Source: Streptomyces canus (GTDB lineage Bacteria > Actinomycetota > Actinomycetes > Streptomycetales > Streptomycetaceae). Taken from it: 64,000 nucleotides of DNA. Made by a program: the position numbers and the translations under genes. Positions 26,507 through 35,051 of this stretch are shown here, in pieces (the stretch's first letter is position 1; the number at the start of each line of letters is the position of its first letter). The notes under the pieces were generated by a model. The model was not told the origin of the DNA. It did no database searches and saw only the letters and a program-made list of their open reading frames with translations. The stretch spans positions 39,328 through 103,327 of the forward strand of contig NZ_KQ948681.1 in NCBI RefSeq assembly GCF_001514145.1, read 5' to 3'.

Positions 26507-26522
26507 TCCACGGCGGCGGATT
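26488..26522 (-). terminator. Intrinsic terminator of the mobilisation operon
   Basis: 14-base perfect arms (26509-26522 and 26488-26501) and a 7-base loop; on the minus strand the stem runs straight into TTTT. It follows the DUF4417 stop by 16 bases. Confidence 0.85.
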
Positions 26523-26538
26523 CTTGTGATTTTCCGAT

Positions 26539-27654
26539 TTACGAGGGTTGGCGGCCCGGCAGAAGTGAGGCCATGAACTGCACGGTGGCCGCGAAGGCGT
26601 CCGCCGGCCGAGCGTGGATGTCCTCGCGCCCGTTCGCGGTCATGATCGCTCCGTGCAGGGCGTATTGATGCGGGTTCTGGCTGATCAGGGTCAAGCGGTT
26701 CCCGAAGAGCGCCACGACCTGGGCGATCCGGTCGACGCGGGACAGGCCGGTGAGGATCACCGGGAGATCGGCGGGCAGGTTCTCGGCGAGCCAGTACAGG
26801 CCGGGCAGGGCCCAGGTGTCCCAGTTGCTGTTCTCCCGCACCGTCTGTACGTTCACGGCGATGGCCGGCGGGGGCGCGTCCTCGATCCAGGCGATGTACC
26901 GCTTGAGGTCCTCCAGGCGGAACCAGTACACGTTGGGGACCGCGGCCACGCCGGCGTCGGCGAATTCCTGGGCGATCAACAGGCAGCGACGCATGTTCAG
27001 CAGGTGCTCGGTGCGGGGCCAGTTGCCGTAGATCGAGTAGTTCGGGGAGAGCACGAGGTCCCATCCCTGTGAGGCGATCTCCTCGACCAGGCCGTCGCGC
27101 TTGCGGTAGGTCCAGAAGGCCTCCACAAGGGGATCTTCGCCGTAGCCGACGAGCACGGCCTTCTGGTCATCCCGCAGGGCGAGCGCCTCGCGGGCCGACT
27201 TGCCGGCGAACCGCGGGTAGATCGTGTGAGTGTCCGGGCTGAAGACCCGGCGCATCCCGACTCCGTAGGCCGGCCACCGCAGGCTCGCGTCGAGCTGGGT
27301 CACGGCGGAGCCGTCGGTCATCGGAACGAACGCCGGCAGGTCGGGCAGCTCGCCGTCGATCACGATGTCGTCAAAGGCGAGTGTGCCGCCGACGTCGCCC
27401 ATCCACCGGGCGATGTCGGTACGGCTTCCGCAGCGGATCGGGCAGCCGCCGCACGCGTTCGTGGGCGCCCCGGCCTCGGTCGCCGCGCATCCGCAGTAGG
27501 AGCAGTCGGAATTGCTCCCCGAACACAGCGGCTCCACCGTGGCCGGGCCGCCGCGCCCGTCCGGACCGGTCCAGAAGGCGCACGTACGGCAGTCGCAGCC
27601 GCGGCCCGGCAGCGGCAGTCCGACACGGGGCGTGGGCAGGGAAGTGAGGGTCAT
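26539..27654 (-). CDS. DUF4417 family protein
   Basis: 371 residues; ATG 27654 overlaps the ParB-like stop (ATGA). The N-terminus is cysteine-rich (CDCRTCAFW, then LCSG, CSYCGC, CGGCPIRCG), likely a metal or iron-sulfur site. It is followed by VGGTLAFDDI and a long alpha/beta part with LGLYWLAENLPADLPVILTG-like barrel strands. This matches DUF4417 as I know it, a family of unknown role found on plasmids and phages. Last gene of the mobilisation operon. Confidence 0.8.
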   Translation of the reverse strand: MTLTSLPTPRVGLPLPGRGCDCRTCAFWTGPDGRGGPATVEPLCSGSNSDCSYCGCAATEAGAPTNACGGCPIRCGSRTDIARWMGDVGGTLAFDDIVIDGELPDLPAFVPMTDGSAVTQLDASLRWPAYGVGMRRVFSPDTHTIYPRFAGKSAREALALRDDQKAVLVGYGEDPLVEAFWTYRKRDGLVEEIASQGWDLVLSPNYSIYGNWPRTEHLLNMRRCLLIAQEFADAGVAAVPNVYWFRLEDLKRYIAWIEDAPPPAIAVNVQTVRENSNWDTWALPGLYWLAENLPADLPVILTGLSRVDRIAQVVALFGNRLTLISQNPHQYALHGAIMTANGREDIHARPADAFAATVQFMASLLPGRQPS

Positions 27655-28973
27655 GCGGCGTGCTCGCTCTCTTCGAGGCGAGGCATCTCCTCGCCGAGGT
27701 ACTGGTTGAGTTCGCGGGTGGCAAGGCGCAGCGAGCCGAGGTCGTACCGGCCGACCTGTCGGCCGGTACGTAGTTCCGCGAGCAGGGCCCGCAGGCCGTC
27801 CAGCGCGCCCCGGACCACCGCCGCGTCCGCCTGCGGCGCCGGTGGTTCGGGCTCCCCGGCAACCTCGGGCTCTGCTGGCTGCACGAGAGTCCGAGGCTCA
27901 CCAAGTGCCGAGGAGACCGTGGGTGTACCGCTGTTGGTCTCGGACACGTCGTGAGACGACGGCGCCTCGGTCTCCTGCCCGGCCTCCTCCTCCGGCACCG
28001 GGTCGGGAACGCGCGTGAGGGCGGCGCGGCGGCTGGCATTCGCCTGCTCCTGACGGACCTCGGCGGTTTCGATGATCTGCTCCGGCTCGAGCTCCGGCGA
28101 CGTCAGACCGACGTTCACCGCGGTGGGCAGCAGGTGGAGCCGCGAAGAGTTCTTGAGCGCCGCCCAGATCTCCGAGGCGGCCGACTCGCGGCCGCGCAGA
28201 AGCGCGGCGAAGCGAATGCGCGTGTTGAGACGGATGGCGGCTTCGTCCATCTCCTCGGTCAGGTCACGCGGCAGTTCCCGGAAGGCACGCACGAGTTCGG
28301 TGGCCTTGCGCTCGGTCAGCTGAAGGCCGAGCCGGGTGAGGACTTCCGACCAGGGCGCGGCACAGGACTGGTCGGTCCCGCGGATCCTCTCCAAGGCCTT
28401 GAACCGCTCGACCGAGTCCGTGATCCCGTAGACCTCCGCCGGCACCGGCTTGCCGGCCCGCAGCAGTTTGCCGACCAGGACGGCACACCGCTGGTACATC
28501 AGCGCGGCCGCCTGTTCCCCAGGGCGCAGCGGTTCACGGGCGAAGTTCTCGACGAACCGCCACATATGGCGCTCTTCGTCGCTGAGGGGACCGGGGCAGA
28601 CCACCGCGGGCAGCGCGGCGAAGTGCGGGTTGTCCGGCAGATGTGCGGCACCCCACCGCATGGCGCGCAGCCGTCGCTCGCCGGTGACCAGGCGGATCAC
28701 CGGCGCGCGATCAGCGACCGCGATCTCTTCGGCGAGGACGGGCTCGAGCATGCCGACGACCGACATGCTCGAGATCAGGTCGGACAGCTCCTCGGGGGCA
28801 GTCGCGTCCCCCGGCTTGCGGCCCTGCGGCTCGGTGAAGGCAGCGCCGGGACCCTGCAGGGGCAGCATCTCGAAACGCCGCTGCCGCAGCTTGGCGCTGC
28901 GCTGCAGAATCTCGGCGAGCTGGATCATGTTGCTGCCGGCGGGCGCCGCGTCCTCCAGGGTGGAGGTGCTCAT
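27651..28973 (-). CDS. ParB-like nuclease/partition-domain protein
   Basis: 440 residues; ATG 28973 has GGGAGGACACC ahead. LSDLISSMSVVGMLEPVLAEE near residue 63 and LVTGERRLRAMRWG near 94, then ALPAVVCPGP and a FVENFAREPL helix, match the ParB N-terminal domain (GERR signature). The C-terminal half is disordered and acidic. No ParA is visible. It could act in partition or as a transfer-linked DNA-binding protein, since it sits in the relaxase/coupling operon. Confidence 0.8.
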   Translation of the reverse strand: MSTSTLEDAAPAGSNMIQLAEILQRSAKLRQRRFEMLPLQGPGAAFTEPQGRKPGDATAPEELSDLISSMSVVGMLEPVLAEEIAVADRAPVIRLVTGERRLRAMRWGAAHLPDNPHFAALPAVVCPGPLSDEERHMWRFVENFAREPLRPGEQAAALMYQRCAVLVGKLLRAGKPVPAEVYGITDSVERFKALERIRGTDQSCAAPWSEVLTRLGLQLTERKATELVRAFRELPRDLTEEMDEAAIRLNTRIRFAALLRGRESAASEIWAALKNSSRLHLLPTAVNVGLTSPELEPEQIIETAEVRQEQANASRRAALTRVPDPVPEEEAGQETEAPSSHDVSETNSGTPTVSSALGEPRTLVQPAEPEVAGEPEPPAPQADAAVVRGALDGLRALLAELRTGRQVGRYDLGSLRLATRELNQYLGEEMPRLEESEHAA

Positions 28974-29030
28974 GGGCTGGGTGTCCTCCCTACGGCGGAT
29001 CCTGGCACGGCCCGAACAGGCCGGCCCGGA

Positions 29031-30020
29031 TCACTGGGCGTGCTTGAGGTACAGGTCGGTAAGTGGCGGACGGTCCTCCGGCGTGCCCCGCAGCAGCACG
29101 GTGAAGATCGGCTCGAACGGCCCGCGGTCCTGGAGCAGTTGAAGCGTGGTGACGCCGATCTGCAGGCGCCCCGCGAGCCGGGACAGGCGAGGGTCGGCCC
29201 GCGTGAGGGCGTACAGGTCGGCGGTTCGCGCCTCGAGCCGGGCCGGCAGGGTCCGCGTTCGCGGCCCGTCCAGAACGACCAGAAGCCGAGGGAAGACCGG
29301 GTAGGTGTACTGCCAGGCCGGACGGCTTGAGGCCGCCGAGCGGCGGGAGCGGTCCGGATGCTGCGGGACGTACTCGAACAGGCGCCCATAGGCGGCGACT
29401 TTCGCGGCCAGCCGCGCCGTGGTCATCGTGGCCCGGTCGACCTCGATGAACGTCGTGAGCATCTTCCGCCGTCCATGGGAGAGGTCCACGTAGTGCAGGA
29501 CCGCGTCGGAGATGACGTGGTCGTCCTCCACCCGGCGCTGCCCGTCGCGGATCCGGTGCGCGACCTCGGGCGTCCAGTCCAGGGGCCCGCACTCGTGTCC
29601 CAGGCGCGCCGCGTGGCGGACGAATGCCAGTCCGGCCGCGTTCACAGCCAGCGTGTGGGCCTGACGCGAGCCGGCGACCGACTCGGGTGTGACGCGGTAG
29701 AGACGAGATGGCAACTCCCCTGCTTCTTCTACCGCGGCCGCGCCGATCTCGGTGAGAAACCACAGGTAGGGCAGGTTCCGCCGGTTCGGGCCCCGAGCCT
29801 CGCCCTGGGCCCGCATCCGATGCACCAGACCCGCGTTGCGCAGCTCGTTGAGCTGGTTGAGCAGGTAGACCGGGCGGGAGGCCTGGGGCGTGAGCAGCTG
29901 GTGCATTTGGGGCGTCGACATCACGCGGTGCTGGTACAGCACGTCCAGGGCCATCTTGGCCAGGGACGTGAAGCTCTTGTGGCGCACCGGTACGACGGCG
30001 CTCTCGGTGAGGATGGTCAT
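29031..30020 (-). CDS. Replication-relaxation family protein
   Basis: 329 residues; ATG 30020 overlaps the coupling-ATPase stop. The N-terminal 110 residues form a winged-helix (VLYQHRVMSTPQMHQLL, then LVHRMRA...PYLWFLTEIGAAAVE). The middle has HTLAVNAAGLAFVRHA, DAVLHYVDL and a FIEVDRATM strand as in Replic_Relax proteins. In actinobacterial conjugative elements such proteins sit beside the coupling ATPase and are thought to process DNA at the transfer origin. A catalytic tyrosine cannot be named with certainty. Confidence 0.8.
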   Translation of the reverse strand: MTILTESAVVPVRHKSFTSLAKMALDVLYQHRVMSTPQMHQLLTPQASRPVYLLNQLNELRNAGLVHRMRAQGEARGPNRRNLPYLWFLTEIGAAAVEEAGELPSRLYRVTPESVAGSRQAHTLAVNAAGLAFVRHAARLGHECGPLDWTPEVAHRIRDGQRRVEDDHVISDAVLHYVDLSHGRRKMLTTFIEVDRATMTTARLAAKVAAYGRLFEYVPQHPDRSRRSAASSRPAWQYTYPVFPRLLVVLDGPRTRTLPARLEARTADLYALTRADPRLSRLAGRLQIGVTTLQLLQDRGPFEPIFTVLLRGTPEDRPPLTDLYLKHAQ

Positions 30021-32431
30021 GCGAGTTCCGTATCCGTGCTGGCGGGTCCGCTGGCGGAGCTCGGGTGGGGCGCCGGGCTGCTGACGACGGTGCCCGGCTT
30101 GTCGGAGACGCGGTCAGCGCCGGCTCCCGAGGCCGACGGGCCGCTGCCCGGCGCGGGCTTGCCGGCTGGCTGCTGGTCATCCGGGTCGGTGTCATCCGGG
30201 GGCGGCGCCGGGAGCTTGCTGACGAACCCCTTGATCCGGTTGTCGAGCCTGCGCAGGTCGTCGAGGATGTCGCGGACCCTCCGGCGCTGGAGGTTCTCAT
30301 CGACGGCCGCCGACAGCGCGGGCAGATCCTTTTCCCGGTAGTACTCGGCGTAGAGCTCGTCGACGCTGGCTCCGCGGACACGGAACGGATCGGTGGGTCC
30401 GTCCTCCAGCGTCACGGACATCACGTAGTTGTAGCGCTGCAGCTGGGTGATCGTGTACGGGTCGACCAGCTTGCCCCACCGGCGCGTGACCATCTGGGCC
30501 TCGTCGACATCGGATCCTGTCGTCGACAGCAACGAGAGGTTCTGCAGCAAGCCCTGACGGGTCGTGGGCGTCAGCCGCTGAGCCATCTGCGTCATGGCGA
30601 GGAGCTTCACCTTGAACTTCCGCAGCTGCTCCGCGATCTGCGCGAGAGTCCCCTTCGAGGCGCCGTCGACGGCGGTGAGCTCGTCGATGAACGCGTAGAA
30701 GTCCTTGCGCTGATCCGCCGGCACGTCGCGCCGCGCGAGGCCGGCCCGGAACAGGTCGTAAATCAGCAGGGAGCTGATGATCCGGTCGGTGTCTCCGGTG
30801 CCCGAGGTGCAGATGAACACGATCTTCCCGGTGTCCATGGCGGTCCGGATGTCGTAGCTCGACGTGCTGGAACCGAGCAGCGCCTTGATGGCGTTCGACG
30901 AGTCCAGCCGCTCAATGATGTTCGTGACCACCGGCATTGCATCCCCGGGGTACTTGGGGAATGTCTTGGTCCAGAAGTCCCGCAGCTCCTTCGACAGGTA
31001 GGGCACGATCGTGTCGCGCCACTCCTCGTCACTGAGGACAGTCCGGATCTGGAAGACCGTCGGTGCCAGCCCGGGCTGGTTGTTCCGGGCGAGCAGAAGT
31101 GACAGCTCCACCAGCGACTTCACGGCATTGGTCAGGATGGTCTTCGCACGTCCGGCCGAGTCTCCCCAGTTCAAAGCACTGGAGAACCCCGTGACGATGT
31201 ACTGCACGATGTCGGGGATATCCGCCTCATGGCGATTCTGCATCGACAGCGGGTTCCACGAGGCGACCATCCTGTCCAGGTCGGGAGAGGTCAGGTCGAT
31301 CTCCCAGATCCGGTCCATCAGGTGGTCGTGCGCGAGGTACGGGCGGGCGCGCTGCCAGCCGTCCCCGTGCGGATCAAGGAAGAGGACGCCGTGACCGCAG
31401 TGCGCGAGCGCGATCGCCTGGACCAGCGACATTTCCGTCTTACCGAAGCCGGCCTTGCCCAGGGACAGCGCGAACAGCAAGTAGACGAGCGGCACGCCAG
31501 CCAGACGCTCGCCCCCTCCTGGCTTTGGGACCCAGCCCAGCGGCATCAGATCCGGCTGGCCGGTCCACGTGGGAAGGTTGGCCGGGGGAGGCGGCACCGT
31601 ACCTCCGGAACGGGCGATGTTCGCCGCCGAGTTGTGCTTGGTGGGCGGCTTCAGCAGCCCGGCGATCTCGGCCGCGGTCACCCAGCCGTGGCGACGCGGA
31701 CTGAACGCCCCCGTCTCGAAACGGCTGTCGAAGCTGCGCCGGTACAGCAGCGAGTCGGACCGCACCCGGGTGACGCCGAGGTTGAGGCCGACCGGGCGCA
31801 GATGGTTCTCGCCAGACCATGCCTCGAGCGCGGCCAGGACCTGATCGAGCAGCAGCCGCGCCCTGTGCGGGTCGGCGGAGCAGGTGCGAACCAACAGCTG
31901 GAGGTCGAACACCGGGGCCGCACCGGGAAGGAACTTGCCCATGGCGGCCTTCATGTCCGAAGTCCGCGTAATCCGGAGCATGGAGTGCCGACGCGACGCA
32001 GGACGTCGGCCCTGGTTGCCGCGCATCTCGGCCGCGACCTCAGCGCCGATCGCGGACAGGCCCTCCAGACTGAAACCGGTGCCCGGCTGGCGCGGGAGCC
32101 CGGGTATGGCGGGCATGTCGCTGGGACGCCGCCGGGCCGCGGCAAGCAGCCGGCTTCGTTTCCTGCCGACCTTCGCCGGCGAGACCGGCACGAGGTCCAG
32201 GACCAGGTCAGCGCGTTCGCCGAGGTCTTCCCGGACGTCGGCTACCGCGGAGGCCATGGCCTGCAGCGGGTCGGGCTTGAGGGGCATGTCGCGCAGGGCG
32301 AGGTGATCCGGCAGGGCCAGGGCCAGCTCGGCGCGGGCCACATGGATCTTCCTGGAGGACGGACGGCGTGGAGGCGGTGTGTCCTTGGAGAGGGGCACCG
32401 GCGGGCCGGGCTGTTCGGGAGACTGCGTCAT
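30017..32431 (-). CDS. Type IV coupling protein-like ATPase (VirD4/TraG-like)
   Basis: 804 residues; ATG 32431. LGKAGFGKTEMSL near residue 320 is the P-loop, GVLFLDPHGDGW follows, and YAFIDEL near 580 fits a Walker B strand. This is the HerA/TraG-type ATPase that brings DNA to a type IV channel. It lacks the usual N-terminal membrane helices; the 173-residue upstream protein supplies one. The C-terminal 100 residues are Pro/Ser-rich and disordered. Second gene of the mobilisation operon. Confidence 0.85.
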   Translation of the reverse strand: MTQSPEQPGPPVPLSKDTPPPRRPSSRKIHVARAELALALPDHLALRDMPLKPDPLQAMASAVADVREDLGERADLVLDLVPVSPAKVGRKRSRLLAAARRRPSDMPAIPGLPRQPGTGFSLEGLSAIGAEVAAEMRGNQGRRPASRRHSMLRITRTSDMKAAMGKFLPGAAPVFDLQLLVRTCSADPHRARLLLDQVLAALEAWSGENHLRPVGLNLGVTRVRSDSLLYRRSFDSRFETGAFSPRRHGWVTAAEIAGLLKPPTKHNSAANIARSGGTVPPPPANLPTWTGQPDLMPLGWVPKPGGGERLAGVPLVYLLFALSLGKAGFGKTEMSLVQAIALAHCGHGVLFLDPHGDGWQRARPYLAHDHLMDRIWEIDLTSPDLDRMVASWNPLSMQNRHEADIPDIVQYIVTGFSSALNWGDSAGRAKTILTNAVKSLVELSLLLARNNQPGLAPTVFQIRTVLSDEEWRDTIVPYLSKELRDFWTKTFPKYPGDAMPVVTNIIERLDSSNAIKALLGSSTSSYDIRTAMDTGKIVFICTSGTGDTDRIISSLLIYDLFRAGLARRDVPADQRKDFYAFIDELTAVDGASKGTLAQIAEQLRKFKVKLLAMTQMAQRLTPTTRQGLLQNLSLLSTTGSDVDEAQMVTRRWGKLVDPYTITQLQRYNYVMSVTLEDGPTDPFRVRGASVDELYAEYYREKDLPALSAAVDENLQRRRVRDILDDLRRLDNRIKGFVSKLPAPPPDDTDPDDQQPAGKPAPGSGPSASGAGADRVSDKPGTVVSSPAPHPSSASGPASTDTELA

Positions 32432-32458
32432 TGCGTGTCCTTCAGTACGGGCGGGCTG

Positions 32459-32980
32459 TCACGCGGCCGCGGCCGCGACGACGGGCTGGGCGGCCTTGGG
32501 CGTGACGCCCAGGCGGATCTTCGGCGGCTCGGTCTGGCCGGCATCACCGGTGACCGCTCGCAATTCGCAGTTCGCGTAGCCCTGGTGACGCAGGACCGAG
32601 ACCGCCCGGGTGGGGCCTTCGACACGCAGGGTCAGCGGGCCGCCGGTCGACATCAGCCGCACGCGCACGGCCGTGCCGCGCGCGGGCAGCAGCCAGCGGG
32701 AGGCGTTCTGCTGAGCCCGTGCGAGCTGCTGGGCGAACCGCAGCACGTCCTCCAGCACCGGGTCGAAGCCGGTGGTAGGCAGCACTTCGACCGCGGACCG
32801 GTCTCGCAGCGTCGGACGGCTCAGCAGCCACCGAGCCAGCTGCCCGACGACCACGCCGACGGCGGCCAGGGTGAGGACCCACCAGGCGTTCCCCAGAGCC
32901 CAGTCCATGGCGGTCTGCCCGTACTGCGGCAGCTTCCCGGCTGTGTCGATCAGCTCGTCGATCACGTCATTCGTCGTCAT
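32459..32980 (-). CDS. Membrane partner of the coupling ATPase
   Basis: 173 residues; ATG 32980 lies seven bases after a 13-codon leader ORF. One membrane segment, WWVLTLAAVGVVVGQLARWLL (about residues 27-47), then a soluble part with VLEDVLRFAQQLARAQ. Position and membrane helix suggest it anchors the 804-residue ATPase, i.e. the two are a split form of a membrane-bound coupling protein. That is inference. Confidence 0.75.
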   Translation of the reverse strand: MTTNDVIDELIDTAGKLPQYGQTAMDWALGNAWWVLTLAAVGVVVGQLARWLLSRPTLRDRSAVEVLPTTGFDPVLEDVLRFAQQLARAQQNASRWLLPARGTAVRVRLMSTGGPLTLRVEGPTRAVSVLRHQGYANCELRAVTGDAGQTEPPKIRLGVTPKAAQPVVAAAAA

Positions 32981-32987
32981 CGTGGCC

Positions 32988-33029
32988 TCACCGGCGTCCG
33001 GCGGGGCGGACGGGGACGGCACGGGACAT
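32988..33029 (-). CDS. 13-codon leader ORF
   Basis: ATG 33029 has a strong AGGAGG ahead and encodes MSRAVPVRPAGRR, ending seven bases before the next ATG. The strong ribosome site sits before this ORF, not before the membrane protein, so the leader may set translation of the operon by coupling. Confidence 0.5.
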   Translation of the reverse strand: MSRAVPVRPAGRR

Positions 33030-33068
33030 CGGGTACCTCCTGAAGGCCTTCGGGGTGGCGGATGTCTA

Positions 33069-33099
33069 TAGGGGTGTCGAAACGCGCCGCCGTGTGACA
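33069..33099 (-). promoter_or_regulatory. Family-2 backbone promoter, site B
   Basis: TGTCACAC (33099-33092), 15 bases, CACCCCTA (33076-33069). It leads the mobilisation operon (leader ORF, 173, 804, 329, 440 and 371 residues). Confidence 0.85.
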
Positions 33100-33272
33100 T
33101 CGGGTGAACCGTCTTTTCGGAATCGCGAGGGCTGCAGGGGCGCGGACCGTGCGGAGGCCGGCGCACGCCGTTCCACGAAGGGGCGTCTTGGCGGCCCTGA
33201 AGACCCGGTGGCAGGATTTGTCCGCTGGCTGCCGACCAGGCAACCGCAACGAGGCAGCCCGAATGCCGCCGG

Positions 33273-34304
33273 TTAGCCGATGTGCCGCATGGCGACGATC
33301 TGCGACGTCCAGTAGGAGAGCGGCTTGATCCGCACCTTCATCCCGGTCCGCGGTGCGTCAATGACCTGACCATTGCCGAGATAGAGAGCCACGTGGTTGG
33401 GGCTCGCTCCGCTGCCCTCGGAGAAGAGAAGATCTCCCGGGCGCAGGTCGTTCACGGAGCGGACGGGGCTGCCTTCATTCACCTGGTCGTAGGTGGTGCG
33501 AGGCAGATTGACGCCGGCCGCCGACCACGCCATCTTCACCAGGCTCGAGCAATCACAGCCGTTGCCGCTCTTGCGGTCGTAGGGCCGCTTGCAGTTGCCG
33601 CCCCACTGGTAATAGGTGCCCAGAGCATCCTGAGCGGCGGCGACGACGCGACCGGTCTTCCCCGACCCGGTGACGGTGCCGCTCCCCTCCTGGACCGCAT
33701 CGGTCCACTTAGCGGCGAGATCGCGGATCTTCTTCACGTAGTTCCGGGTCTCGTCGTACGGCGGGATCCCTTTGTACTTCTGGACCGCGTACGGGCCGGC
33801 GTTGTAGGCCGCGAGCATGTTGTCGGTGGCGTCGCCAGGAACCTCATCGACCAGTCCGGCGAGGTAGCAGTCGTAGGCGACCGCGGCCGGCACGGCGTCA
33901 GCCGGGTCCCACACGTCCTTGTCGCCGTCCTTGTCGCCGTCGACGCCGTGCGCCTTCCACGTGCCGGGGATGAACTGCGCGATCCCGTCCGCGATCGGAG
34001 CACCGGTGTTCGGGTCCTTGGACTGGGCGTCCGGGTTGAAGCCGCTCTCGCTGTAGAGCTGAGCGGCGATCAGTGCGGGCGTGACCTCGGAGCATCCGTA
34101 CTCGCTGATGCCCTGGTTGATCAGGTCGACGAGCCAATCGGGGACGCCGGCGCCGTCGGAGATGCTGCCGCCGAACCCGGCGTTCTGCAGGTCGTCGCTG
34201 CTGTTGTCGCTGCCGATGACGTAGGCGATGCCCATCAGCAGCACGCCGATCAGGATGCAGAAGGACAGGGCCAGGTACCCGATCGTCTTGAGGAACTTGT
34301 TCAC
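33273..34304 (-). CDS. Lytic transglycosylase / NlpC-P60 cell-wall hydrolase
   Basis: 343 residues. The N-terminal LALSFCILIGVLLMGIAYVIG is a membrane anchor. AAQLYSESGFNP near residue 81 and ADGIAQFIPGTW carry the SLT glutamate and its GxxQ motif; the C-terminal half has NGCDCSSLVKMAW (catalytic Cys) and SPNHVALYLG (catalytic His), as in NlpC/P60 peptidases. This is the VirB1-type enzyme that opens peptidoglycan for the channel. Last gene of the type IV operon. Confidence 0.9.
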   Translation of the reverse strand: MNKFLKTIGYLALSFCILIGVLLMGIAYVIGSDNSSDDLQNAGFGGSISDGAGVPDWLVDLINQGISEYGCSEVTPALIAAQLYSESGFNPDAQSKDPNTGAPIADGIAQFIPGTWKAHGVDGDKDGDKDVWDPADAVPAAVAYDCYLAGLVDEVPGDATDNMLAAYNAGPYAVQKYKGIPPYDETRNYVKKIRDLAAKWTDAVQEGSGTVTGSGKTGRVVAAAQDALGTYYQWGGNCKRPYDRKSGNGCDCSSLVKMAWSAAGVNLPRTTYDQVNEGSPVRSVNDLRPGDLLFSEGSGASPNHVALYLGNGQVIDAPRTGMKVRIKPLSYWTSQIVAMRHIG

Positions 34305-34313
34305 CGGGCGCCC

Positions 34314-34967
34314 TTACGCGTTGGGGAGCGCGGTCACGCGCCAGCCGGAGGAGTCCTGGCGCAGTTCCAAAGCGAGCTGTTCCCTGCTGTGCTGAGCCGC
34401 TTTCTTCTCGGGTGCGACCACCAGGTCGTAGAAGACCCGGGCATAGGCAAGGTGATTGCTGGGAGCCGGGGCGCCGTCGGGCAGCTCGACGCCGGTGACC
34501 TTGGCTGTGACACGGGTGCCGGTGGCCTTCCATTCCTGCCACTGATGCGCCGAGCGGGTGTTCGTCTCGCGCAGGTCGGTGGCGAGGTCGCCGCTCGCGT
34601 ACGCAGCGGCCCGGCCGCCGGCGTCGCTGAAGGAGGTGTCCCGCCGGGCGTCGTGGCTGGCCCACGCGATGGTGAACTCGCGGGCCACGTCAGCGGCCTC
34701 GGGCGGCAGGGCTGCCGTCGACGTCGTACTCGGGGTGGGAGAAGTCGACGAGGGCGCGGTGGCCGATGGCTGAGGGCTGGCTGGCTCTTCTTCGGTGGCC
34801 GGGATGGCCCGGTTGGTCGTCGAGGGAGCCGCGATAGCGCCATCGGAGGGGGACGTGTCCGCCGGGGTAACCAGCAGCGCGACGCCGAGAACCGCCAGGA
34901 CCGCGGCGGCCACGAACAAGGCGATCGTGCCGGCGGCACGCGGCCGGCCGGGCGCAGGAGCGGACAT
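34314..34967 (-). CDS. Membrane-anchored VirB8/TcpC-like protein
   Basis: 217 residues from ATG 34967. One membrane segment, TIALFVAAAVLAVLGVALLV (residues 14-33), a Ser/Thr/Pro linker, then about 125 residues with EFTIAWASHDARRD and YARVFYDLVVAPEKK in a pattern like NTF2-like VirB8 periplasmic domains. It follows the 846-residue gene by 84 bases and is followed by the wall hydrolase. Likely a structural channel component. Confidence 0.75.
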   Translation of the reverse strand: MSAPAPGRPRAAGTIALFVAAAVLAVLGVALLVTPADTSPSDGAIAAPSTTNRAIPATEEEPASPQPSATAPSSTSPTPSTTSTAALPPEAADVAREFTIAWASHDARRDTSFSDAGGRAAAYASGDLATDLRETNTRSAHQWQEWKATGTRVTAKVTGVELPDGAPAPSNHLAYARVFYDLVVAPEKKAAQHSREQLALELRQDSSGWRVTALPNA

Positions 34968-35051
34968 GAAAACCCCCGTGACATGACTAAGGAAGAGGAG
35001 GAGGAGAGGCGGGCTGCGTTCCGGGGCGCAGGGCGCGCCCCGGAACGCTGA

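Noticed and set aside
30065..33043. Long rightward ORFs opposite the coupling-ATPase operon
   Set aside because: Antisense shadows of genes with clear P-loop and Walker motifs.
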